A stretch of DNA of 47,664 bases from Candidatus Sulfotelmatobacter sp. (GCA_030038125.1 JASHPL010000210.1:1-47664); one strand, 5' to 3'; positions 18,636-27,690 are shown, numbered from the stretch's first letter. Notes: a model not told the origin generated them from the letters alone. A program made the numbers and translations.

Positions 18636-19388
18636 ATGCGGGGGTTAAAAGATAAACGCGTGTTGATCACTGGTGGGGCGAGCGGCATCGGAGCAGCCAC
18701 GGCAGCGCGCTTCCTGGAAGAAGGATCTCGCGTCTGCGTTCTCGATCGTGATGACACAGGATGCGAGCGGATCAAGCACGAACTGCCTGCGCTTGGGGAA
18801 GCGATCATTGCGAACGTCACCGACCTCATGCAGGTCGAAGCCGCGTTCGCCGAAACGATCCGGCTGATGGATGGTGTCGATGTCCTGATCAACAACGCGG
18901 GCATCAGCATCCGTCACAAGTTTTTGGACATCACGCCCGAGGAATGGGAACGCGTGGTCAGCGTAAACCTGACCGGCATGTTTTATGTCGCTCAAACGGC
19001 CGCGCGGCATATGTGGGAGCGTGGCAGTGGCGTGATCCTCCAGACCGCATCGACAAATGGGATCATGGGTTATCCCTATTACGCCGACTACAACGCAACC
19101 AAAGCGGCAGTGATCGAACTGACGCGGTCGATCGCGCTTGAGCTAGCTCCGAAGGTGCGCGTGTGCGCCGTGGCTCCGGGATATGTACTGACACCGATGC
19201 AGCGCGCAGAGTATTCCGACGTGATGCTCGAGGAAGTGAATCGCAAGATTCCGCTGGGACGGCACGCGTCGCCAGAGGAGATCGCGGGATTATTTGCCTA
19301 TCTGGCATCGGACGACGCGGCCTTCGCCACCGGCCACGTGTACACGCTGGATGGTGGTGAAACCGCGGGGGGATTGGCGAGCCGGTAA
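18636..19388 (+). CDS. Short-chain dehydrogenase/reductase (SDR)
   Basis: A classical 250-aa SDR. The cofactor loop is TGGASGIGAA. The Asp in CVLDRDD at the end of strand beta-2 favours NAD(H). NNAG follows, then the catalytic Ser in QTASTNG and the YNATKAA (Y-x3-K) pair, and an APGYVLTPM segment. The closing TLDGGETAGG is typical. GAGGAG lies six bases before the ATG. The substrate cannot be read from the sequence. It is 66 bp downstream of serA and 67 bp upstream of the proC-like gene, all on the plus strand, so it may be co-transcribed with amino-acid genes. Confidence 0.9.
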   Translation: MRGLKDKRVLITGGASGIGAATAARFLEEGSRVCVLDRDDTGCERIKHELPALGEAIIANVTDLMQVEAAFAETIRLMDGVDVLINNAGISIRHKFLDITPEEWERVVSVNLTGMFYVAQTAARHMWERGSGVILQTASTNGIMGYPYYADYNATKAAVIELTRSIALELAPKVRVCAVAPGYVLTPMQRAEYSDVMLEEVNRKIPLGRHASPEEIAGLFAYLASDDAAFATGHVYTLDGGETAGGLASR

Positions 19389-19455
19389 ACTTCGTTGCTT
19401 TGGATTCACCGTTCACATCAGGGAAGCTGCCCCCAGGCAGGATCAAGACACGAAG

Positions 19456-20253
19456 ATGAAAGCGATAGTTTTTCTGGGCGGAGGTCGAATCACAAGCGCG
19501 CTGGCAGCGGGATTGCGGCTGGCCAAGTATCGGCGAAGGATCGTTGTTTATGATCGGCATCCCGAGAAGTTGCGGGCATTGCGGCGAGAGTCGCGGATAG
19601 AGATTGCGCGTGATCTCAGCTCAGCCGTCGGGCAGGCGGAGATGCTCATCGTTGCAGTGCGTCCGGGTTCGGTGAAGGAGATGATTCACGAAGTGGCACG
19701 CTGTGGCGCGAGTCCACCGAAGCTATGCGTCAGCCTCGCGGCTGGCATACCATTCCGCAATTTACGCACGTGGTTGCCCGCTGCCGTGCATTGGGTCCGC
19801 GCCATGCCGAGTCCGGTGTGCCGCATTGATCGCGGGCTGACGCCCGTGACTTTCGAACGCACCGTGACTGTGTCGGAGCGGGCACAAGTTCGGCAGTTGT
19901 TCGAACAGGTCGGATTGGTGCTGGAAATTCCTGAGCGGCAAATGGATACGATCACGGCCACGCACTCGCCCAGCCACGGCTATCATGCTCTGGCGACTTT
20001 GGCGAGGGCCGCAGAGAGTGCGGGTCTTGATAAACGGACAGCATTGATTGCGGCGGCGCACGCGTTGGCTGATGGCATTACATATTGGCGCGACAGCGAA
20101 CTGGACCTCGACCACCTTCTGCACGAAGCCGCCACGCCGGGAGGAATCGCTGCCGCGACCATGGCCGCAATGGACGAGGGCGGATACGCGCGCGCAGTGA
20201 CGAGAGGCTTAAAGGCCGGGATCGCGCGGGCGCAGCGAAATGCGAAGCTTTGA
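19456..20253 (+). CDS. Divergent pyrroline-5-carboxylate reductase-like protein
   Basis: The 266-aa protein has the ProC layout: an N-terminal Rossmann fold (FLGGGRITSALAAGLRL) with LIVAVRPGSVKEMI, then CVSLAAGIPFRNL and RAMPSPVC, and a helical C-terminal dimerisation domain. The usual SGSGPAY stretch is replaced by THSPSHGYHAL. In the ProC signature (STPGGtT) the conserved Thr is Ala (ATPGGIAAATMAAMDE). It may be a true ProC that has drifted or a related NAD(P)-dependent reductase with another substrate. The track ORF begins earlier at 19294 inside the SDR gene; the ATG at 19456 is the family start (MKAIVFLGGG). Confidence 0.72.
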   Translation: MKAIVFLGGGRITSALAAGLRLAKYRRRIVVYDRHPEKLRALRRESRIEIARDLSSAVGQAEMLIVAVRPGSVKEMIHEVARCGASPPKLCVSLAAGIPFRNLRTWLPAAVHWVRAMPSPVCRIDRGLTPVTFERTVTVSERAQVRQLFEQVGLVLEIPERQMDTITATHSPSHGYHALATLARAAESAGLDKRTALIAAAHALADGITYWRDSELDLDHLLHEAATPGGIAAATMAAMDEGGYARAVTRGLKAGIARAQRNAKL

Positions 20254-20322
20254 CTTCCTCTTCGATACTCCGCAGACTTTCCCGGCATTGCCAGCGCTAT
20301 ACTCAAACTTCGGACCATTCTG

Positions 20323-20898
20323 ATGATTACTGCAGCGAAGCTTGTTCCCATTGAGCGGTTGATCGAAGAGTTACACAAACTCCCGGCGAAGGCTTTCGAT
20401 CAGATCGAGACTCTGCTCCATGTCTTGCAGGAAATGCCGGTGACCACTGAATCTATCGCTCCCTATTTGACCTGGGACCGGCAGCATTACACCCGCAATC
20501 TGATCGACCGAACGCCTCTCTATGAATTGATGGCGATCTGCTGGGAGGTCGGACAGGCGAGTTCGGTGCACAACCATCGCGGCCAGAATTGCTGGATGGC
20601 CGCTCCGATAGGCCGTCTGCAGGTTGAGAATTTTCATCTCGTGCATCAGGATCTGCAGGCAGGACGCTGCCGTCTCGAGCCGAAGAATACGGTCGAGATG
20701 AACATCGCGCAACCCTGCGCAGTGGACCCGGCGGATCCAGTCCATCGCGTGCTGAACCCGCGCGACTACAATGCGCGTGCCGTGAGCCTGCATGTTTACT
20801 CGCGGCCCTTCGATTCGTGCGTGGTGTATTCCCCGGAGCAGGGAACCTGCGGAGAGATCCGGCTGCATTTCAATACTGAATACGGGAAACCGAAATAG
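20323..20898 (+). CDS. Cysteine dioxygenase type I
   Basis: A cupin-fold, non-haem iron enzyme oxidising L-cysteine to cysteine sulfinate. The three iron ligands are His83 and His85 (SSVHNHRGQ) and His141 (VHRVLN). Arg58 (YTRNLI) should bind the substrate carboxylate. Tyr159 (LHVYSRPFD) matches the catalytic Tyr157 of mammalian CDO. Cys90, five residues after His85, is at the position of mammalian Cys93, which forms the Cys-Tyr crosslink; many bacterial CDOs have Gly there. 191 aa, close to the usual length. It follows the proC-like gene by 69 bp and precedes a YjbR-like gene by 33 bp, so co-transcription is likely. Confidence 0.9.
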   Translation: MITAAKLVPIERLIEELHKLPAKAFDQIETLLHVLQEMPVTTESIAPYLTWDRQHYTRNLIDRTPLYELMAICWEVGQASSVHNHRGQNCWMAAPIGRLQVENFHLVHQDLQAGRCRLEPKNTVEMNIAQPCAVDPADPVHRVLNPRDYNARAVSLHVYSRPFDSCVVYSPEQGTCGEIRLHFNTEYGKPK

Positions 20899-20931
20899 AT
20901 TCGCGACAATTTTGCGAAACGATTGTTCCCG

Positions 20932-21336
20932 ATGAACACCGACGACATTCGCAAATATTGCTTGTCTTTCCGCGACAGCACCGAGAAGCTGCAGTGGGGA
21001 GACGCTCTTTGCTTTAGGACTGCCGGGAAGATGTTTGCGGTCCTCGGATTGGATCGTGTGCGCTTGTCCTTCAAATGTGCGCCGGAGGCGTTCGCCGAAC
21101 TGATCGAGCGGGAGGATATTCGTCCCGCGCCCTATGTCGGCCGGTTCAAATGGGTGATGCTCGACCGCCTGGATGCTGTGGCGAGTGCTGAGTTGAAGGT
21201 CTTGATCCGCCAGTCGTACGAGATGATCAGCGCCAAAACGCCGCGTCAGGCCAGTAGAAGAACAGCGCGAGCGCGTGCGGTAAAGAAATCTGCGGCACGG
21301 GTCCGCACGAACCGCCACGCAAAAAAGAAGAAGTAA
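20932..21336 (+). CDS. MmcQ/YjbR-family protein
   Basis: A 134-aa protein of the YjbR/MmcQ fold (CyaY-like, possible DNA-binding). Family features are IRKYCLSFRDSTEKLQWGD near the start, FAVLGLDRVRLSFKC, and PYVGRFKWVMLD in the second half, followed by the helix LKVLIRQSYEMIS. The last 30 residues are a very basic tail (RRTARARAVKKSAARVRTN, ending HAKKKK), suited to nucleic-acid contact. The track start at 20923 is TTG; the ATG at 20932 (MNTDDIRKYC) is better. The biochemical function of the family is not settled. Confidence 0.82.
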   Translation: MNTDDIRKYCLSFRDSTEKLQWGDALCFRTAGKMFAVLGLDRVRLSFKCAPEAFAELIEREDIRPAPYVGRFKWVMLDRLDAVASAELKVLIRQSYEMISAKTPRQASRRTARARAVKKSAARVRTNRHAKKKK

Positions 21337-21524
21337 GGCTCTGACGAATGCCATTCCAATTCTGCCGTCCCCTCCAAAGGGGATAGATCGCCAGGTGCAG
21401 ATCCATTAGCGTGGAGGACCCGCTGTTTCTTCACGCGGAGCCGGCTACGCACGGATTTGACTGAAATTGCTGCGCTCGGCTAGCCTCAAGAGTTCCCCGC
21501 AACCCCGGATAACTTACAAGCTGC

Positions 21525-23285
21525 ATGCGGCCTCCCCACAAATCGCTTCTTTGTCTCCCGGTCCTCGCTTTCCTCGCATTCGCAGCGGTTCCGCTTTTCG
21601 CCGCCATACAACCGGTACGCGCGCAGCATGCAATGGTAGTCAGTTCGCAGGAACTCGCATCCCGCACCGGGGCTGAGATCATGCAGGCAGGCGGCAATGC
21701 CGTGGATGCGGCAGTGGCTACGGGGTTCGCCTTGGCCGTGGTGCATCCGGCAGCGGGCAATATCGGCGGCGGTGGATTCATGCTGGTGCGCATGGCGGAT
21801 GGCCAAACGCATTTTCTCGATTATCGCGAGAAGGCCCCTGCCGCAGCTACGCGCGACATGTATCTCGACGCGCATGGAAATGTGATCGAGGGCGCCAGTG
21901 AGATCGGCTACAAATCGATCGGAGTGCCGGGGTCGGTCGCAGGGATGGTTTACGCCGAGCAGCACTGGGGCAAGCTTCCGCTCAAGCAAGTCATGGCTCC
22001 GGCAATCAAGCTGGCGCGCGATGGGTATGCTCTCACCTGGAGCGAGGCGCAGGATTTCCACGATCACGATCTGGCGCGGTTTCCGGAATCGCGGCGGGTC
22101 TTTCAGCGCGATGGAGATTTCTATAAGCCGGGCGAGACTTTTCGGCAACCGGATCTGGCGCGCACCCTGGAACGCATCGCCGGGAATCCTGACGATTTTT
22201 ATCACGGGACTTTGGCCCGCCAACTGGCTGCTGCCATCACCAAGGGCGGAGGCTTGGTCACCGCCGACGATCTGGCTCACTACGAAGTCAAAGATCGACC
22301 GCCGGTGCGCGGAACCTATCGCGGCTACGAAGTGATCAGCGCGCCCCCGCCTTCGTCCGGCGGAGCAGTCCTGATCGAGTCGCTCAATATTCTGGAGGGC
22401 TACGATCTCGCCAAGTTGCAAAGCCGCTCGGCGCTCTCCATTCACTTCACCACAGAATCTTTTCGCCGAGCATTTTTTGATCGCGCGGAGTTTCTTGGCG
22501 ACCCGGACTTTTCCAAAATTCCCATTGCCCAGTTGATTGACAAACGATATGCCGCGGCATGGCAGGATACGATTGATCCCATGCGCGCCACTCCCAGCAA
22601 GGAATTGAAGCGGCCCGAGGTATTCAGTGAACTGGAGCAGGTCGCTGGAAATCATGCTCTACTGGCCGCACCCCACGAGTCAAATCACACCACCCACTAC
22701 TCGGTCGTCGATGAACAAGGCAACGCTGTCGCGGTGACGACCACGATCAACGACTGGTTCGGCTCCCGTGTCACGGCTGATGGCCTAGGTTTTCTGCTCA
22801 ACGACGAAATGGATGATTTTTCCGCCAAGCCGGGCGTGCCCAATGCCGACGGCCTGATTCAGGGTGTAGCCAACGAGATCGGGCCCGGCAAAAGGCCGCT
22901 GTCGTCGATGACGCCCACCATCGTCGTTCACGATGGAAAGACGGTGATGGTGCTGGGTTCGCCGGGCAGTTCGAAGATCATTTCCACCGTCGCCAACGTT
23001 CTGATGGGCGTTATCGATTACGGCATGAATATTCAGGAAGCGGTCGATGCGCCGCGCTTTCATCATCAATGGCTGCCCGATGTGCTGATGGTCGAGAAAT
23101 GGTTCTCGCCGGACACCATTAACCTGCTCGAGCAAATGGGCTACAAGGTGCAAGTCGGGTTGCATGATGGCGAGCATGTCTCGCCTTACTGGAGCGATGC
23201 AGAATGCATTGCCATCGATGAGAAAACCGGTACGCGCCTCGGCGCGACTGACGTCAGAAGTCACGGTAAGGCGATAGGATATTGA
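21525..23285 (+). CDS. ggt: Gamma-glutamyltranspeptidase precursor
   Basis: GGT cleaves glutathione and other gamma-glutamyl compounds in the periplasm. A signal peptide covers about residues 1-27 (LLCLPVLAFLAFAAVPLFA). The large-subunit part has GAEIMQAGGNAVDAAVA and GNIGGGGFMLVR. Autoprocessing should occur before Thr389 in ESNHTTHYSVVDEQGNAV, which becomes the N-terminal nucleophile of the small subunit. RPLSSMTPTIV supplies the two substrate-binding serines. LGSPGSSKIIS replaces the usual GSPGG. 586 aa, full length. It lies 188 bp after the YjbR-like gene; the gap shows no clear regulatory site. Together with cysteine dioxygenase it could supply and degrade cysteine from glutathione (inference). 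Confidence 0.95.
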   Translation: MRPPHKSLLCLPVLAFLAFAAVPLFAAIQPVRAQHAMVVSSQELASRTGAEIMQAGGNAVDAAVATGFALAVVHPAAGNIGGGGFMLVRMADGQTHFLDYREKAPAAATRDMYLDAHGNVIEGASEIGYKSIGVPGSVAGMVYAEQHWGKLPLKQVMAPAIKLARDGYALTWSEAQDFHDHDLARFPESRRVFQRDGDFYKPGETFRQPDLARTLERIAGNPDDFYHGTLARQLAAAITKGGGLVTADDLAHYEVKDRPPVRGTYRGYEVISAPPPSSGGAVLIESLNILEGYDLAKLQSRSALSIHFTTESFRRAFFDRAEFLGDPDFSKIPIAQLIDKRYAAAWQDTIDPMRATPSKELKRPEVFSELEQVAGNHALLAAPHESNHTTHYSVVDEQGNAVAVTTTINDWFGSRVTADGLGFLLNDEMDDFSAKPGVPNADGLIQGVANEIGPGKRPLSSMTPTIVVHDGKTVMVLGSPGSSKIISTVANVLMGVIDYGMNIQEAVDAPRFHHQWLPDVLMVEKWFSPDTINLLEQMGYKVQVGLHDGEHVSPYWSDAECIAIDEKTGTRLGATDVRSHGKAIGY

Positions 23286-23440
23286 AAGTGTTGGGGGATT
23301 GATAATTTAGGATTGCGGCCCGAGCAAAAGGGAGCAGAAGAGCAGATCGCACGGGCCGGAGCAAGCAGCGTCGTCGAGTTTCCTAAAAGCGTTTCAGCGC
23401 GAGCTGGCATTCGGAAAGTTGCAATGATTGTGGAAATCGC

Positions 23441-24262
23441 ATGGTGAAAGCGGTCTCAACTTATCTGTTCGTCAAAGAGCGCCTGCATCCCGGCATTCTC
23501 GATGGCCTGGTTCGAAACGGAGTGCAGGCGATTGAAATTTTCGCGGCTCGCCAGCATCTCGACTACGCGAATCGCAAAGCCCACGTCAAAGAAATTGCTG
23601 AATGGTTTCGTGGCAGCGGCATCCCGCTGAACTCGGTGCACTCGCCGCTTTTCGCCGACTACGAATGGGGACGAACTGGTGCCCCGCCCATCAATATTAC
23701 TTCTACGGATCGCGCGCATCGCGTCGACGCGATGGATGAAATTAAACGTTCGCTGGAAATTGCCGAGCAGATTCCATTCCGTTTTCTGGTCCAGCACCTG
23801 GGCACACCCAACGAAAGCTTCAGCGAGAAAAAATTCGAAGCGGCGATGACTTCCATCGAGCATCTGCGCGCCTTTGCCAAGCCGCTCGGCGTGCGCGTTT
23901 TGCTGGAAAATATTCCCAACGAGCTTTCTAGCCCAGACAAATTGGTAGACCTGATTCATCAGGCGCACTTCGACGATGTTGGCGTTTGCTTCGACTTCGG
24001 GCACGCGCACATCATGAGCTCCGTCCGCGAGGCGTTCGAGATTTTGCGCAACTACGTGAGATCTTCGCACGTTCACGACAATGGGAAAGATAAAGATTCA
24101 CACTTGTGGCCTGGGCAGGGAACGATCGATTGGAAGGAAGCGATGGAGCTGTTGCGCTCCGCCCCTCAGACACCGCCCGTTTTGCTGGAACTCGAGAGCG
24201 AGGAGAAAGTAAATCCGCTCGAAATGTTGCCGCAGGCATTCGAAAAGCTGGAAGCAGCGTGA
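23441..24262 (+). CDS. Sugar phosphate isomerase/epimerase-like TIM-barrel protein
   Basis: A 273-aa AP_endonuc_2 (xylose-isomerase-like) TIM barrel. Likely metal and substrate residues lie in NSVHSPLFADYEWG, FLVQHLGTP, VLLENIPNE (Glu), VCFDFGHAHI (Asp/His), SSHVHDN and VLLELESEE (Glu). No signal peptide. The pattern fits sugar isomerases and epimerases of the IolE/Hyi kind, but the substrate cannot be determined. It stands between ggt and asnS, 155 bp from the former, with no sugar genes nearby to help. Confidence 0.82.
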   Translation: MVKAVSTYLFVKERLHPGILDGLVRNGVQAIEIFAARQHLDYANRKAHVKEIAEWFRGSGIPLNSVHSPLFADYEWGRTGAPPINITSTDRAHRVDAMDEIKRSLEIAEQIPFRFLVQHLGTPNESFSEKKFEAAMTSIEHLRAFAKPLGVRVLLENIPNELSSPDKLVDLIHQAHFDDVGVCFDFGHAHIMSSVREAFEILRNYVRSSHVHDNGKDKDSHLWPGQGTIDWKEAMELLRSAPQTPPVLLELESEEKVNPLEMLPQAFEKLEAA

Positions 24263-24270
24263 AAGAATTT

Positions 24271-24454
24271 CACCGCCGAGAACGCCGAGCAGAGTGGAGA
24301 GTGTTTCAAGAATATAAGCTTTGGGACGGATACGGCGTCAGGCATTTTTGAAACACACTGCTGGGTTGCCGAACTTGGTTTAGGCATGACTTGCGGAAAA
24401 ACACCTCGGAAGAGTTTCCCTTGCTTTTTATTTTTCTCGGCGTTCTGGGCGGTG
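24271..24454. mobile_element. 184-bp inverted-repeat element abutting the asnS start codon (MITE-like)
   Basis: The left arm CACCGCCGAGAACGCCGAG (24271-24289) is the reverse complement of the right arm CTCGGCGTTCTGGGCGGTG (24436-24454) except at one position. Inside lies a second perfect pair, GTGTTTCAA (24301-24309) and TTGAAACAC (24348-24356). The element has no ORF and fills the gap between the isomerase and asnS. Its right end stops one base before the asnS ATG. The arm sequence resembles the CACCGCxGAGAACGCxGAG repeats dispersed in acidobacterial genomes. I see no target-site duplication. Confidence 0.55.
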
Positions 24455-24455
24455 A

Positions 24456-25793
24456 ATGACTTCCCAAACTATGGCACCAGTAACTACGATCGCAGAAATC
24501 GGCAAGCATGAAGGCCAATCCGTCACTATTCGCGGTTGGCTCTACAATCTGCGCGAGAGCGGCAAGCTCCTATTTCCGCAGTTTCGCGACGGTTCCGGAA
24601 TCATTCAAGGCGTCGTTCCTAAGAACGCGGTTCCGCCAGAGGTTTTTGATTCCGTAAAAACGCTCACGCAGGAATCGAGCGTGATTGTGGAAGGCAAAGT
24701 CCGCACCGACAAACGCGCGCCTGGCGGCTACGAGCTCGATGTTTCGAATGTGCAGGTGTTGCAGCGCGTGCCGGAGTCCGATCCCTACCCGATCACCCCC
24801 AAAGAACATGGCACCGATTTTCTGATGGAGCATCGTCATCTTTGGGTGCGCTCACAGCGACAGGCGGCGATTTTACGGGTGCGTGCGGAAATCATCAAAG
24901 CGGCGCGCGATTTTCTCGACGAGCGCGGATTCACCCTCACGGATCCCCCGATCATCACCCCAGCGGCTTGCGAGGGCACGACCACGCTGTTCCCAGTCGA
25001 CTATTTTGATGATCAGGCATACCTCACGCAATCGGGCCAGCTTTATATCGAAGCAACCGCGATGGCGCTCGGAAAAGTCTATTCTTTCGGCCCAACCTTC
25101 CGCGCGGAGAAGTCGAAAACGCGCCGACACCTCACCGAGTTCTGGATGGTCGAACCCGAAATCGCTTACGCCACGCTCGACGATCTGATGGATGTTGCCG
25201 AAGCCTTCATCAGTTTTATCGTGAAGCGCTGCCTCGATCGCCGGCGCAGCGATCTGCAGACCATCGGCCGCGATATTTCCAGGCTGGAAAAGATCGCGCC
25301 GCCTTTTCCGCGCCTCAGCTACGACGAAGCCGTCAAGATGTTGCACGAAGGACATGCCAAAGGGGCGCTAGAGACGAAATTCGAGTGGGGTGGGGACCTG
25401 GGCTCGCCCGATGAAACCTACCTCTCTTCGCAATTCGAAAAGCCGCTCATGGTGCATCGCTATCCCGCGAAGGTGAAGGCGTTTTACATGGAGCCCGATC
25501 CGCATCGCCCGGAACTCGCCTTGTGCGTGGATGTGCTCGCTCCCGAAGGATACGGCGAAATCATCGGCGGCTCGCAGCGTACTGCGTCGCATGAATTACT
25601 GCTGAAGCGTATTCACGAGCACGGTTTGCCGGAAGAAGCCTTCAAGTGGTATCTCGATCTGCGAAAATTCGGCAGCGTGCCACATAGCGGATTCGGCATG
25701 GGGATCGAGCGCGCCGTCGCCTGGATATGCGGTCTGGAACACGTGCGCGAGACCATTCCGTTCCCAAGAATGCTGTATCGTCTCTATCCGTAG
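24456..25793 (+). CDS. asnS: Asparaginyl-tRNA synthetase
   Basis: A class IIb synthetase charging tRNA(Asn). The N-terminal OB-fold anticodon-binding domain ([30 protein letters not shown]) runs to about residue 110. The catalytic domain has motif 2 [22 protein letters not shown] and motif 3 [15 protein letters not shown]. The Asn-specific HLTEFW context separates it from Asp[15 protein letters not shown] and [11 protein letters not shown] are also typical. 445 aa, full length, ending [12 protein letters not shown]. Its ATG lies immediately after the right arm of an inverted-repeat element, so its ribosome-binding site lies within or is replaced by that element; an alternative ATG is five codons in. 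Confidence 0.93.
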   Translation: MTSQTMAPVTTIAEIGKHEGQSVTIRGWLYNLRESGKLLFPQFRDGSGIIQGVVPKNAVPPEVFDSVKTLTQESSVIVEGKVRTDKRAPGGYELDVSNVQVLQRVPESDPYPITPKEHGTDFLMEHRHLWVRSQRQAAILRVRAEIIKAARDFLDERGFTLTDPPIITPAACEGTTTLFPVDYFDDQAYLTQSGQLYIEATAMALGKVYSFGPTFRAEKSKTRRHLTEFWMVEPEIAYATLDDLMDVAEAFISFIVKRCLDRRRSDLQTIGRDISRLEKIAPPFPRLSYDEAVKMLHEGHAKGALETKFEWGGDLGSPDETYLSSQFEKPLMVHRYPAKVKAFYMEPDPHRPELALCVDVLAPEGYGEIIGGSQRTASHELLLKRIHEHGLPEEAFKWYLDLRKFGSVPHSGFGMGIERAVAWICGLEHVRETIPFPRMLYRLYP

Positions 25794-25814
25794 TCAGCCC
25801 GCAGGAGGATCTCC

Positions 25815-26663
25815 GTGAAGAGATTTCTCTGTTCTCATCTCTGCCTTGCCTTCGCCATGCTCGCCGTGGCACAGCAGCCGGTTTACAAGCCGGACGTCCC
25901 CATAGAAAAGTGGTCCGGAAAAACCATCATGCTGATCGGCGCCCATGCCGACGACGACGCACTTTCTCATGGCACTCTCGCCATGCTGCAGGCGCACGGA
26001 AATCAGCTCTACATCGTGACGCTAACAACTGGAAACGTCGGTACACAGGACCCCAGCCTCTCCCGCATGCAACTGGCAGAGATTCGACGTAAAGAGGAAC
26101 TCGCGGCCCTCGCGGAACTCGGTATTCCCGGCGATCACTACATCAATCTCGGATACGACGACGGCCTTCTCGAGTTCGAGGACCGCAAGGCGGTGGTCGA
26201 AAACCTGGTGCGCTGGATTCGCAAACTGCGCCCCACTGTACTGATGGCTTGGGACCCCGGAAAGAATTATCAGAAATGGCATAAGTCCGATCACCGCGCC
26301 GCCGCCTATCTCTCGGCTGATGCCGCCCGCGCCGCCATGTGGCGCCTGCTTTTCGAAGGCCAGATTACGCAAGAGGGACTCAAAGAGTGGATGGTCCCGG
26401 AATATCTCCTGTACAACGATTACGATCATGACGACGAGAACGTTTGGGTTGACATCAGCGAATTCGTCGACAAGAAAGTAAATGCGTTCTCCAAGTACGT
26501 GAGCCAGTACGGTCCCGGGTGGAAGAACTACAACGCAAATCCTTCCGAAACAGAAGTGAAGCAGATGAAAGAGGACGCGCGCGCCAGCGTCCGCATGAAA
26601 GATGGCAAGCCGATGGAAGGATTCCGCTACTACAAAGGCCTGCCCGACGCGCTAGGAAAATAG
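25815..26663 (+). CDS. Secreted PIG-L family deacetylase
   Basis: A zinc-dependent LmbE/PIG-L-type N-deacetylase. The signal sequence is about residues 1-19 (LCSHLCLAFAMLAVAQ). The metal and catalytic motif is GAHADDDALSHG, with Asp in place of the common Glu of AHPDDE. The distal zinc His lies in KWHKSDHRAA. The substrate cannot be named; the family acts on GlcNAc-type conjugates. The start is GTG, with CAGGAGG seven bases upstream. The gene begins 21 bp after asnS and ends 6 bp before the arginase gene, so asnS - PIG-L - arginase are probably co-transcribed. Confidence 0.88.
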   Translation: MKRFLCSHLCLAFAMLAVAQQPVYKPDVPIEKWSGKTIMLIGAHADDDALSHGTLAMLQAHGNQLYIVTLTTGNVGTQDPSLSRMQLAEIRRKEELAALAELGIPGDHYINLGYDDGLLEFEDRKAVVENLVRWIRKLRPTVLMAWDPGKNYQKWHKSDHRAAAYLSADAARAAMWRLLFEGQITQEGLKEWMVPEYLLYNDYDHDDENVWVDISEFVDKKVNAFSKYVSQYGPGWKNYNANPSETEVKQMKEDARASVRMKDGKPMEGFRYYKGLPDALGK

Positions 26664-26669
26664 GCAGGC

Positions 26670-27611
26670 ATGACGACTACTGCGAACTCGACCAGCATCA
26701 CCCCTCGCAAAATTCGTGTCATCGGTGTTCCTCTCGATCTCGGCCAGTCGCGCCGTGGCGTGGATATGGGGCCATCCGCGGTGCGCGTCGCCGGACTGGA
26801 AGCGCGCCTGGAAGAACTCGGCCATCAAGTCGAAGACGGCGGTAATGTACCAGTGCCCATCCCCGAACAGAAGAAAGAAGGCGATGCCAGCGCGAAGTAT
26901 CTGAGGGAAATCACTGCAACCTGCACCAAGCTGGCGGATTTAGTGATCAAAACGCTGGAAGCTGGCAACGTGCCCCTGTGTCTCGGCGGAGATCATTCGA
27001 TGGCAGCCGGCACCGTTTCAGGGGTAGCGGAATTTTATCGTCGCCAGGACCAGCGCATTGGGCTGATCTGGATTGACGCTCATACCGACATCAACACCCC
27101 GGAAAGCTCGCCCAGCGGCAATGTGCACGGGATGCCACTGGCTGCGCTGATGGGATTGTGGCCGTCGGATCTCGGCAATATCTATGGTTTCTCTCCGAAG
27201 GTGAATCCGGACAATTGTGTGCTGGTCGGCGTCCGTGACATCGATGCGGTGGAGAAGGAGAACGTTCGCCGTGCCGGCATCGGCGTTTTCACCATGCGTG
27301 ACATCGATGAACGCGGCATGCGCACGGTGATGGAAGAAGCACTGCGCATGGCAGGCCGCGGCACCGCCGGCTATCACATTTCCCTGGACATGGACTGGGT
27401 CGATCCCGAAGATGCGCCCGGTGTGGGAACTCCTGTGCGCGGCGGCGCAACCTATCGCGAGTCACATCTCGCGATGGAGATCATTGCTGATCACGGCCGC
27501 ATGCTGAGCCTGGAAATCGTCGAAGTGAATCCTGTGATCGACGAGCACAATCGCACAGCCGATCTCGCCGTGGAACTGGCGCTGTCAGCATTCGGGAAAA
27601 AGATTCTCTGA
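26670..27611 (+). CDS. rocF: Arginase
   Basis: A binuclear-manganese ureohydrolase. Metal motifs are LCLGGDHSMA, WIDAHTDINTPESSPSGNVHG and SLDMDWVDPEDAPGVGTPV. The NTPESSPSGNVHG loop with the Ser-Gly-Asn triplet is typical of true arginases, which hydrolyse L-arginine to ornithine and urea; agmatinases differ here. Near the C-terminus, LEIVEVNPVIDEHNRTADLAVEL matches the family end. 313 aa, full length, ATG 6 bp after the PIG-L gene. No urease or ornithine-degrading genes are nearby. The divergent proC-like gene about 6 kb upstream belongs to a related pathway on paper only. Confidence 0.93.
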   Translation: MTTTANSTSITPRKIRVIGVPLDLGQSRRGVDMGPSAVRVAGLEARLEELGHQVEDGGNVPVPIPEQKKEGDASAKYLREITATCTKLADLVIKTLEAGNVPLCLGGDHSMAAGTVSGVAEFYRRQDQRIGLIWIDAHTDINTPESSPSGNVHGMPLAALMGLWPSDLGNIYGFSPKVNPDNCVLVGVRDIDAVEKENVRRAGIGVFTMRDIDERGMRTVMEEALRMAGRGTAGYHISLDMDWVDPEDAPGVGTPVRGGATYRESHLAMEIIADHGRMLSLEIVEVNPVIDEHNRTADLAVELALSAFGKKIL

Positions 27612-27690
27612 TGTTTCGCTCTGCGTCTCTGTGATTAAAATCTCTCAACACCGTGCACGCAGTGCAGCGGAGTGAGAACAGGAGTTCGCC

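Noticed and set aside
20371-21354. 327-aa minus-strand ORF opposite cdo and the YjbR-like gene
   Set aside because: It has no motifs, and both plus-strand genes are well supported; typical GC-rich shadow.
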